Shown here piece after piece: positions 34,185 through 41,276 of a DNA stretch of 64,000 nt (within the stretch, counting starts at the first letter, position 1; the number at the start of each line of letters is the position of its first letter). The notes beneath the pieces were generated by a model, which saw only the letters and a program-made list of their open reading frames with translations, did not search any database and was not told the origin of the DNA. The translations under genes and the position numbers were made by a program. Origin of the DNA: JBFWRI01 sp050248995 (GTDB lineage: Bacteria; Pseudomonadota; Alphaproteobacteria; JAIXQD01); the NCBI GenBank assembly GCA_050248995.1, contig JBFWRI010000001.1, forward strand, positions 102,431 to 166,430, written 5' to 3'.

Positions 34185-34619
34185 ATGACATCGAAACGAG
34201 AACAGGCCCTTGCGGGTCTTTTTTTATGCCTGAAAGACAACGTCGCGGGGCTTTCCGTTCTCCGAAACGAACCGTTGCCGACCAAGGTTCCTGTCGAAGG
34301 GCTATTGATCTTGCGCGATGGTGACCCAGGGGAGCCGGAAGTAACCTTGTCACCTACGCGCTACCACTATCAGCACCGTGCCGAGATTGAGGCGCTGGTG
34401 CAGCACGGCGATCAGGCACAACGCGATGCGGCGCTGGATGCGCTGCTGGAAACATTGGCACAGGTGCTGGATGGGCAAACCAACCTCGGCGGCCTTGTCG
34501 ATTATCTGCATATCGAAACGCCGGATTTTCTATCCGAAACCGTCGAGGGTGCGCCGACCATCAAAGCGGCGGTCGTCCCCGTCATCCTTGAATACTCAAC
34601 CTCTAACCCGCTCAACTAA
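34185..34619 (+). CDS. Tail terminator or minor tail protein
   Basis: A 144-residue protein at the position of lambda gpU. It starts MTSKREQALAGLFLCLKDNV; the stretch GLLILRDGDPGEPEVTLSPT, then YHYQHRAEIEALVQHG and TPDFLSETVEGAPTIKAAVV, is a pattern I recall from alphaproteobacterial prophages, sometimes named minor tail protein or acyl-CoA transferase by old transfer of names. No transferase motif is seen. Codons 7-14 contain a terminator-like hairpin. The next gene encodes the tail tube. Confidence 0.75.
   Translation: MTSKREQALAGLFLCLKDNVAGLSVLRNEPLPTKVPVEGLLILRDGDPGEPEVTLSPTRYHYQHRAEIEALVQHGDQAQRDAALDALLETLAQVLDGQTNLGGLVDYLHIETPDFLSETVEGAPTIKAAVVPVILEYSTSNPLN
34204..34225 (+). terminator. 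Terminator-like hairpin inside the minor tail gene
   Basis: AGGCCC at 34204-34209, loop TTGC, GGGTCT at 34214-34219 (one G-U pair), with a T7 run ending at 34225. The stem is short but the T run is unusual for this GC-rich gene and uses rare TTT and TTA codons. Confidence 0.55.
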
Positions 34620-34631
34620 AGGAGAAACACC

Positions 34632-35573
34632 ATGTCTCGTGCATATGGGTGGAACGCCCGCCTGATCATCGGTTTTGAAACCGTCTATGGAACGCCCCCA
34701 GCTTCGGGGGCTTTTCATTTAGTACCCTTCGTGTCCAGCGAGCTGGACTCGGCACAGGGGCTGATTGAATCCAACGTCCTCGGCCTTGGCCGCGATCCGA
34801 CGCAGCCTTATCAGGATGTCATCAACGTGGATGGCGATATCGTCATTCCCGTTGATCTTCGCAATATCGGGCATTGGCTCAAAGCCGTGTTCGGTGCGCC
34901 GACAACCACAGGCGCTGGGCCGTACACCCACGAATTCAAATCGGGTGGTGTGACGCTGCCGAGCCTAGCCGTTGAGGCCGGTATGCCGGAAATCCCCGAT
35001 TTTCCGCTGTTCACCGGCGTGCGTGCCAATTCGATGGCCTTCAACTTCCAACGTAGCGGCGAAGCGCAAGTCACCATCAATCTGATCGGCCAGGGCGAAA
35101 CCCCGCAAGTCGCCACGCGCGATGCCAGCCCTGATCTGGCGGAATACACACGCTTTTCGCAATTCCAGGGATCGGTCAAACAAGGCGGCAACCCGCTGGG
35201 CAACGTGACTTCGGCCAGCGTGACCTACAACAACAACCTAGAGCGGATCGAAACCATCCGTGATGACGGCAAGATCGACGGCGTTGACCCTGGCGTTGCC
35301 GCGCTCACGGGCAATATCGCCGTGCGCTACGCCGATAACACGCTGATGAACACGGCGCGGTCGGGCGTGCCGATTGATCTGGAACTGGCTTACAAGATCG
35401 ATGCCGACCGCCAGCTCATCATCGAATGCCATGAGGTGTATCTGCCGAAACCCAAACGCTCCATCAGCGGGCCGAACGGCATCGAAGCCACCTATGATTT
35501 CCAAGGCGCGAAAGATGCCATCCTCGGAAACATGGTCACCATCACCCTGATCAACGATGTGGAGGCTTACTAA
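34632..35573 (+). CDS. Phage tail tube protein
   Basis: A 313-residue tail tube protein with AAGGAG upstream. It shows the repeated beta-sandwich pattern: RLIIGFETVYGTPPASG, then VNVDGDIVIPVDLRNIGHWL in part, GARANSMAFNFQRSGEAQ-like VRANSMAFNFQRSGEAQVTI, SASVTYNNNLERIETIRDDG and VPIDLELAYKIDADRQLIIE. This is the pattern of long tail tubes of siphoviruses in alphaproteobacteria (phage_tail_3-like). A short GC-rich hairpin lies in codons 22-28. The stop shares a base with the next start. Confidence 0.85.
   Translation: MSRAYGWNARLIIGFETVYGTPPASGAFHLVPFVSSELDSAQGLIESNVLGLGRDPTQPYQDVINVDGDIVIPVDLRNIGHWLKAVFGAPTTTGAGPYTHEFKSGGVTLPSLAVEAGMPEIPDFPLFTGVRANSMAFNFQRSGEAQVTINLIGQGETPQVATRDASPDLAEYTRFSQFQGSVKQGGNPLGNVTSASVTYNNNLERIETIRDDGKIDGVDPGVAALTGNIAVRYADNTLMNTARSGVPIDLELAYKIDADRQLIIECHEVYLPKPKRSISGPNGIEATYDFQGAKDAILGNMVTITLINDVEAY
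34694..34714 (+). terminator. Short hairpin with T run inside the tail tube gene
   Basis: GCCCCC at 34694-34699 pairs with GGGGGC at 34706-34711, followed by TTTT. It is weaker than the other intragenic hairpins and may be due to codon choice. Confidence 0.35.
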
Positions 35574-36103
35574 TGCTCAAGCTCAATATTCAGACTGAGC
35601 CGTATTGGCTTGAACTCGGCCTTGGCGTGCGCGTTAAGGTGCGCCCATGCACCAGCCCGATCTTCTACGCTGCGCGGGCGTTCATGAACAAGCGTCTGAC
35701 CGAGATCGGCGAGGAATACCGCAAACGCAAGGAAATCGGCGCATCGGTGGATGATCTGCCGCAGGTCGACAATGCCGAAATCCGCGAGGCGCTGGCCGAG
35801 GAATATCTGGCGCGTGGCCTCGCACGGGCAGCGATTATCGATTGGGAAGGTATTTTGGAAGCCGATGGCGATGCCACAGCGCCCGTAACGCCGGAAAAAA
35901 TTGACGAGCTGATGACCGGATTCTGGTCAATCGCCGCCAGCTTTTCCCAGCAATACACAGGCGTGCGGGAGCTGATCGATGCCGAAAAAAAAGACTTGAG
36001 CGCCGAGCAGAATGGCACTTCGGGGACGGCGCGGAATACTGCAAAGCCTGCCCCGAAGAATGCGCGGACTGCCCGTACCAGAAAAACAACTGCCAAAGCC
36101 TAG
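35573..36103 (+). CDS. Tail assembly chaperone (gpG-like)
   Basis: The zero-frame product of 176 residues. It starts MLKLNIQTEPYWLELGLGVR and has a helical middle. The A8 run at 35985-35992 lies at codon 138-140 (GAA AAA AAA GAC). Beyond it the zero frame becomes a low-complexity basic tail (TARNTAKPAPKNARTARTRK), which looks non-functional. This is the classical layout of lambda G, where most ribosomes make gpG and a few slip to make gpGT. The gene sits between tail tube and tape measure, as expected. Confidence 0.85.
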   Translation: MLKLNIQTEPYWLELGLGVRVKVRPCTSPIFYAARAFMNKRLTEIGEEYRKRKEIGASVDDLPQVDNAEIREALAEEYLARGLARAAIIDWEGILEADGDATAPVTPEKIDELMTGFWSIAASFSQQYTGVRELIDAEKKDLSAEQNGTSGTARNTAKPAPKNARTARTRKTTAKA

Positions 36104-36282
36104 AGGGCTGGCAGGCCTGGAATGTTGCTGTCCAGGTCAGCCCGCAAATCCGCGACCGCTTTCCCCTGCAGGAAGCCTTCATCTTGTCTGACGCGCTGGG
36201 TTACGCCCGCGAGGCCATGGCCGAGCTGTTACCCGCTGTCAGCGCAGGCCTGACCAAAGCTCAAATCAACAACAAGGACTGA
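35573..36282 (+). CDS. Tail assembly chaperone GT fusion by -1 frameshift
   Basis: After the A AAA AAA G slip site the -1 frame reads on from 35992 for 96 codons to a stop at 36280-36282, giving about 236 residues. The T part includes EWHFGDGAEYCKACPEECAD and CPYQKNNCQSLEGWQAW, a cysteine-rich module, then VQVSPQIRDRFPLQEAFILS and a helical end. This part has no start codon of its own with a ribosome site. The stop lies six bases before the tape measure gene. Basis: seen in sequence, with the conserved frameshift of siphovirus tail chaperones as precedent. Confidence 0.8.
35985..35992 (+). promoter_or_regulatory. Programmed -1 frameshift site
   Basis: Eight A residues, phased so that both ribosomal tRNAs read AAA before and after a -1 slip (A AAA AAA G). 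The following 60 bases are GC-rich and could form a stimulating structure. Confidence 0.8.
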
Positions 36283-36288
36283 TCTGCC

Positions 36289-38925
36289 ATGCGTGCAGCA
36301 CAGAAAAACATGAGCATCCGCCTCGCGGTGGTTGACGGCAAACGGGTTGAAGAAACCTTCGAGCGCGTCGGTCGCACGGGCGAACAGGCTATGGGTCGTA
36401 TCAGCCGTTCGACCGCGCCCGCCAATGCGGGGCTGAAGGCTGTCGACACCACGGCGCGTGCGCTCAATTCCGTGTTCCGGCAGGCGGCAGGCCTTGTGGC
36501 GGCTTATGCAGGTCTTTCCGGCATCATTGGCGGCATTCGCTCCGTCAACGAAACGGGGATGGCGTTTCAGGGCTTGGACACGGCGCTGGCCGCCGTGACA
36601 GGCAGCAGCCAGGGCGCAGCGGCGGAAATGGCTTTCCTGCGGGCGGAATCCGAGCGTCTCGGCCTTAATCTGCTGGAAACCTCGCAATCCTATCTGCAGA
36701 TTGCGGCGGCGGCCAAAGGCACAACGCTGGCGGGGCAAGGCACGCGCGATATTTTCACGGCGGTGGCCGAAGCCTCCACCGTGCTGCAATTGTCGGTCGA
36801 CCAGACCAATGGCGCGTTGCGTGCCATCGGCCAGATCATGTCCAAGGGCAAGGTGCAGACCGAAGAATTGCGCGGACAATTGGGCGAGCGCCTGTATGGC
36901 GCGTTCCAGCTTGCCGCACGCGGTATGGGCATCACCACCGCCGAACTCGACAAGATGCTGGAACAAGGCCAGGTCGTGGCCGATGAATTTCTGCCGCGCT
37001 TTGCCGCCGAAATCCGCCGCACGTTCTCGGACGGCGTGCCGGAAGCCTCGCAAAATGCCCGCGCTGAGCTGAACCGTTTCAATAACTCCGTTCTGGAAAT
37101 CGAGCGCACTATTGCCGCCAGCGGCTTCCTCGACGGATTGAGTCAGGGCTATCGCACGTTGGCCGACACCTTGTCCGATCCCGCCGTGCAGGATGCCGCC
37201 CGATCCTTGGGCGAAACGCTGGGATCGGTAATCGTTACTGCCGCCGAAGCGCTGTCCTTCCTGATCGAAAATGCTGATCTGGCCGTGACGGCCATTGGCG
37301 GGCTGGTGATTGCCCGCACCGTGGCAGGCGCGGTAGCTTTGCTGAATGCCGCAATTATGAGCAATGCGGGCATGGTGGTGGGGCTGCGCCTGGCTGCCAG
37401 CCTGTCCACGGCCTTTGCCTTGCGCCTTGTGGCGATGGAAGCGGCCACGAAACTTGCGACTGTCGCCATGATCGGATTCCGCGCGGCGCTGGCGCTGGTG
37501 GGCGGCCCTGTGGGCTTGGCCATTCTGGCAGGCATTGCGCTGGTGAAACTGGCATCCGGCCACGATGCCGCTGCCAAGGCGGCGCGTGATCATGCGCAGG
37601 AATTGAAAGAGGTTAAGGAAGAGCTGGGACTGACGGCCAAGGCAGCGGAAGACAGCAACGCGGCATTGTCGCAGACGGAATCCATTTACCGTTTTACCAA
37701 GCAGCTGGAAACAGCCAAAGATAACATTGCCGATCTACAAAAAGAGCTGCGCCTTGGCGCGATTGGCGGGTTCTGGGATCAGTTTTCCCGTTTCGGCACG
37801 CCGCTGCAGGATGAGCTGTATCGCACACGCCAAGCCTTCAATCAGGGCAAATTGTCGGCGCAGGAATATTCCGAAGCCCTGTTCAAACTGGCCACGAAAT
37901 ATCCTGACTTCGGTGAACAGGCTGAGGATGTGCAGCAACAGGTGCTGGCCTTGTTGGCCGCCGAGCGTGCTGCCAAGAAAGCCGCTGCCGCGCTGGATGA
38001 ATTGCGCAATCCCAAACCGCAACAGCCGCAGGACAAGCCTGCCGAGGCTGAGGCGCCGAAACCTTATGTGCGCGGGTTTACCGAGGACGATAAAAAGCGT
38101 GTGCAAGAGCGCATCACCGAGCTGCAGGCTGAAGAACAGGCCTTGCGCCGTTTAACCGCGGCCCGCGCGGAAGGTGAAGAATCCGTGCGCCGCGCCATGA
38201 TTACCAATGAGCAGGAACAAACCCTGCGCCGTGCCGGCATTGATATCACAGCGGCTAAAGGCACGGCGGAAGGCGACTATGCCGACCGTATCAAGGCGCT
38301 GGTGTCCGAAATCTATACGTTGCAGGAAACAGAAAAACGACATCAAGAAAGTCAGCGTGAAAGCCAAAAGACAGAGCGTGAGCGCGAGAAAACCGTTGAA
38401 GATGTGCGCAAGCGTTATGAAGACCTGAATAAAACGCTGGAAGGTGCAATTGCCCGTGCCGAGAAATGGCGCAATGAGGCGATGCGCGGCCTGAATGAAA
38501 CGGCGGCTGGATATGAAGAATTCAGCAAACAGGTTGATGCCGTCTATCAGGACATGCTGCGCGAGGCGCGTGAAGAGGATTTGCGCAGCTCCAAGCGCTG
38601 GGAGGACGGCATCAAACGCGGGCTGAAATCCGTGATGGATGATGCGCAGGACATGGCCAGCAAGGCCGAACGCGGTGTCACGTCGATGTTCAAAAACATG
38701 GAAGATGCGCTGGTCAACTTTGTGCAGACCGGAAAACTGAACTTCGGCGATTTTGCGAATTCCATCATCGCCGATTTGATCCGCATGCAAATTCAGTCCT
38801 CGATCACCACGCCGCTGGCGGGGGCGCTGAATACGTTTATCGGCGGCCTGTTCGGTGGCGGTAGCGGTGCGGCAGCAGCACCCACGGCGCATAACGCCTT
38901 GCGCTTTTCGGGACTGACGCGATGA
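36289..38925 (+). CDS. Tail tape measure protein
   Basis: An 878-residue protein at the tape measure position. The N-terminal part (VDGKRVEETFERVGRTGEQA) is helical. Residues 40-320 match lambda gpH-type tail length proteins (TGSSQGAAAEMAFLRAESER, ETSQSYLQIAAAAKGTTLAG, LRGQLGERLYGAFQLAARGM). About 325-430 is strongly hydrophobic, with several possible membrane segments. The remainder is coiled coil rich in Gln, Glu and Lys, and the C-terminus ends in a Gly/Ala stretch (FGGGSGAAAAPTAHNALRFS). It sets tail length. Only one enzyme gene lies between it and the tail tip gene; the usual M and L genes are absent. Confidence 0.93.
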   Translation: MRAAQKNMSIRLAVVDGKRVEETFERVGRTGEQAMGRISRSTAPANAGLKAVDTTARALNSVFRQAAGLVAAYAGLSGIIGGIRSVNETGMAFQGLDTALAAVTGSSQGAAAEMAFLRAESERLGLNLLETSQSYLQIAAAAKGTTLAGQGTRDIFTAVAEASTVLQLSVDQTNGALRAIGQIMSKGKVQTEELRGQLGERLYGAFQLAARGMGITTAELDKMLEQGQVVADEFLPRFAAEIRRTFSDGVPEASQNARAELNRFNNSVLEIERTIAASGFLDGLSQGYRTLADTLSDPAVQDAARSLGETLGSVIVTAAEALSFLIENADLAVTAIGGLVIARTVAGAVALLNAAIMSNAGMVVGLRLAASLSTAFALRLVAMEAATKLATVAMIGFRAALALVGGPVGLAILAGIALVKLASGHDAAAKAARDHAQELKEVKEELGLTAKAAEDSNAALSQTESIYRFTKQLETAKDNIADLQKELRLGAIGGFWDQFSRFGTPLQDELYRTRQAFNQGKLSAQEYSEALFKLATKYPDFGEQAEDVQQQVLALLAAERAAKKAAAALDELRNPKPQQPQDKPAEAEAPKPYVRGFTEDDKKRVQERITELQAEEQALRRLTAARAEGEESVRRAMITNEQEQTLRRAGIDITAAKGTAEGDYADRIKALVSEIYTLQETEKRHQESQRESQKTEREREKTVEDVRKRYEDLNKTLEGAIARAEKWRNEAMRGLNETAAGYEEFSKQVDAVYQDMLREAREEDLRSSKRWEDGIKRGLKSVMDDAQDMASKAERGVTSMFKNMEDALVNFVQTGKLNFGDFANSIIADLIRMQIQSSITTPLAGALNTFIGGLFGGGSGAAAAPTAHNALRFSGLTR

Positions 38926-39326
38926 CACATTGGGCTTTTGATTATATCGGAAAACCGTGGGTCGTCGCATCGGATGGGCCGGATGCCTACGATTGCTGGG
39001 GATTGGTCGTGGCGGTGCAAAGACGGCTTTACGGCCACGATCTGTCCGTCATTCCCGTTGCGGAAAACGACATGAAAACCCTGATCCGCACCATGCGCGA
39101 TCATCCCGAACGGCAAAACTGGCACACGGTAGCAACGCCAAAAGAAGGTGATGTCGCGCTGCTGCGCCAGTCCCGCCACCCCATCCATGTCGGGGTTTGG
39201 CTGGATGTCGATGGCGGCGGCATTTTGCACGCCGTCCAAGGTGCTGGGGTCGTGTTTCAGAGCCTGAACAATCTGAATATGACCGGCTGGAAGATCGAAA
39301 ATTACTACCGCCACATCGAGGAATAA
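38922..39326 (+). CDS. NlpC/P60 tail peptidase
   Basis: A 134-residue protein coupled to the tape measure gene by a 4-base overlap. It has the NlpC/P60 pattern: the catalytic Cys in DAYDCWGLVVAVQRRLYG, then KEGDVALLRQSRHPIHVGVW with the catalytic His, and GILHAVQGAGVVFQSL. It corresponds to lambda gpK and helps tail tip assembly or opens the cell wall during infection. Length is short but the core is complete. Confidence 0.9.
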   Translation: MTHWAFDYIGKPWVVASDGPDAYDCWGLVVAVQRRLYGHDLSVIPVAENDMKTLIRTMRDHPERQNWHTVATPKEGDVALLRQSRHPIHVGVWLDVDGGGILHAVQGAGVVFQSLNNLNMTGWKIENYYRHIEE

Positions 39327-39329
39327 TCT

Positions 39330-39700
39330 ATGGCACAAGTCGCCATCCATCATAATCCGTTCCATCTGCACAAGAACGTCGACCTGTTCACGCCCCGCAT
39401 CGGACAGAGCATTCGCGGCTGGCTGGATGAGCGTGGCATTGCAGAATTTTCCAAGCCCACCATCTGCATCGTGGATGGTGAGCCTGTTCTGCGCAAGGAC
39501 TGGCCGCTGATCATCGTGCAAAAGGAAACGGTCATCGCCTTTATCACCTTGCCTCAAGGCGGTGGTGGTGGCGGGAAGATTTTCCGTGCCGTCCTGAGCA
39601 TTGCCGTGATGGTGGCCGCCCCTTATGCAGGCGCGGCGCTGGGAGCGGCCATGGGTGTAACAAGCACGGTGGGCATATCTCCCTGCGATGGTGCTGCCGT
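39330..39700 (+). pseudogene. Tail tip protein J-like, N-terminal fragment
   Basis: The frame starts MAQVAIHHNPFHLHKNVDLF and continues RIGQSIRGWLDERGIAEFSK, PLIIVQKETVIAFITLPQGG and a hydrophobic stretch (VLSIAVMVAAPYAGAALGAA). This is the N-terminus of tail tip proteins (TipJ/gpJ family), which are usually over 1,000 residues. After about residue 115 the sequence changes and the frame closes at 39725. The break coincides with the truncated end of a convergent gene of the neighbouring island. Receptor binding is therefore lost. Confidence 0.8.
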
Positions 39701-40109
39701 TAACATCAAGGTTTTTTATAAATGACTCAACATCCGCAGCAACAGAGGGATCGAAAATGATGTGGAAGTTTAGGCGTGGGCCTGATTTTGCTCCCTTATT
39801 AAGCACCACATTGTTCATGCGGCACTCTACAACTGGAAACAGGGTCTTTGTGCGCAGCTTTTCCAAGGCTTCACGGTATGGCTTATTTCCTTCAGTTGTG
39901 GAAACTGGCTCATTCAAAAGGCGCATGATTTCCATGTAGCCCGCAACAGAGAAATAATCATTGATGCCGATTACATCACAGTCAGCGTTGCCGAGCTGAA
40001 TAATAAACTGCTGCCAATCACCAGAAAATCCTTGAGATTCTGGGGTGTGAACGTGCAAATCCCATCTGCGCCATTCTGATCCGCGAGGCCATTCTTTTGT
40101 ATTGCTCAT
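39680..40109 (-). pseudogene. TrlF-like PHP/AAA protein, N-terminal fragment
   Basis: It starts MSNTKEWPRGSEW with GGGAGGT before the ATG, one base after the GIY-YIG gene. The first 130 residues resemble the TrlF/PHP-type family: WRRWDLHVHTPESQGFSGDW with the metal-binding HxH, then CDVIGINDYFSVAGYMEIMR, LFPVVECRMNNVVLNK and LNFHIIFDPSVAADVESF. Family members are about 900 residues with an SMC-like ATPase after the PHP part; this one ends near 39.69 kb, where phage tail DNA begins. It is the last gene of the island operon, so the system has probably lost one component. Confidence 0.75.
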
Positions 40110-40110
40110 T

Positions 40111-41274
40111 TTACCTCCCCACGATCTCTTGTCTTTCGGGATCGTATTTGTAATTGACGATCTCACCGCTCATGAGGAAGTGGATCGCCTGCTCGATTAT
40201 CTCTAACGGCGCGATAAACCATTCGCGCGGTACATATCGCTTTCCTGCCGCATCAAAAACATCCACATCCAGGCATGCAGAACCGAAGAATGTGTGCAGC
40301 AACAATTCCAGCTTTTGCGGGTTCATATTATAGCACCGGAAGGCGGTTACGATAGATACGGGAGCCATAAGGTAGGTTGGCTCTATTGCTGCATTTTTTA
40401 TCCGCTCTTCCACAGGAACGCGGGAAAAGCCGATTTTATACAAGTTACGGATCGACTGAATCTCTGGCTGTGCGCTGTGCGATTTAAGAACGTATATGTA
40501 TCCCGTTTCCGTATCATCCTCGGTGATGTTGCTAAAGCCATCCAGAAGGCGCTCTTCGTGTTCGGTCACACGCCGTCCGTCTTTGTACAGCTCGGCGGCC
40601 AGGGAGCGCAACAGCATGTCGCCCTCAGTGCCATTCTCAAAAATGCAACGCAGGCGGGCGTTAACACGGCCTTCAACGACCTCTGTTTCGCCGACCTCAG
40701 CTACATAAAGAAGGATGCCCTTCAGGACAAAGAAATTGCCTTTGGCAATCTGGTATCCCTTTGAAAACGGCCATAGCTTTCTCTTTCCACTTACCAGATC
40801 TGCGTGACATTGCTTGAACTTATCTTCAAAATCGCTGAAATCGGCGCATGGTTTTCTGCGGGCGATATAATCCGGCATATTCGTTTCTTTTGGCACGTTC
40901 GGTACATGCCGGATGGTGAAAATGCTTTCAGCCTCATTATCGAGGATGCCAAAATCATCATCTGCAAAAACATCATGGATGGATTTTATCTCTTTGACCT
41001 CTGCGGGCAGAAGTTTGTGTTCGTCCAAGTCAAGCAGGGCTTGGATTTTATCTTTATTTTCACGGATGGCTTTCAAGCGTGAAAAAAGCTGATGCTCCTG
41101 GACACCGTTGCCAGGCTTGGGTTCGCGGCCATGTTCGTTCACAAACTGGTTTATCTCATGAAATGAGGCCACCAGGCGTTCATCCGCGCTGGCAGCAGCC
41201 GATGCCTTGGGCTTCACTTTCAGCAAGCCCAGTTCATCATCAGCAATCAGTTTGAGAAGTTCATCACGATCCAA
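40111..41274 (-). CDS. GIY-YIG nuclease family protein
   Basis: A 387-residue protein with a TTG start (MDRDELLKLIADDE), seven to nine bases after an AGGGAG, and two bases after the helicase stop. The first 190 residues are helical and unknown. The C-terminal 130 residues form a GIY-YIG nuclease: TGYIYVLKSHS, then NLYKIGFSRVPVEERIKNAA with the Arg, and later LLHTFFGSACLDVDVFD and a C-terminal FIAPLEIIEQAI. This is the T5orf172-like type. It would nick or cut DNA. It is the sixth gene of the island operon, together with a helicase and Mrr-like nuclease. Confidence 0.85.
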   Translation of the reverse strand: MDRDELLKLIADDELGLLKVKPKASAAASADERLVASFHEINQFVNEHGREPKPGNGVQEHQLFSRLKAIRENKDKIQALLDLDEHKLLPAEVKEIKSIHDVFADDDFGILDNEAESIFTIRHVPNVPKETNMPDYIARRKPCADFSDFEDKFKQCHADLVSGKRKLWPFSKGYQIAKGNFFVLKGILLYVAEVGETEVVEGRVNARLRCIFENGTEGDMLLRSLAAELYKDGRRVTEHEERLLDGFSNITEDDTETGYIYVLKSHSAQPEIQSIRNLYKIGFSRVPVEERIKNAAIEPTYLMAPVSIVTAFRCYNMNPQKLELLLHTFFGSACLDVDVFDAAGKRYVPREWFIAPLEIIEQAIHFLMSGEIVNYKYDPERQEIVGR

Positions 41275-41276
41275 GG

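Noticed and set aside
34185..34619. Acyl-CoA transferase function for the minor tail gene
   Set aside because: This name is used for some relatives, but no transferase motif is visible and the gene is in the tail terminator position.
36229..37593. A 454-codon open frame antisense to the tape measure gene
   Set aside because: It is rich in Gly, His, Gln and Arg, the composition produced by reading GC-rich genes backwards, and has no recognisable domain.
38793..39680. Extension of the TrlF-like frame leftward under the NlpC and tape measure genes
   Set aside because: The frame stays open by chance, but the family pattern ends at the junction and the rest is antisense to phage tail genes.
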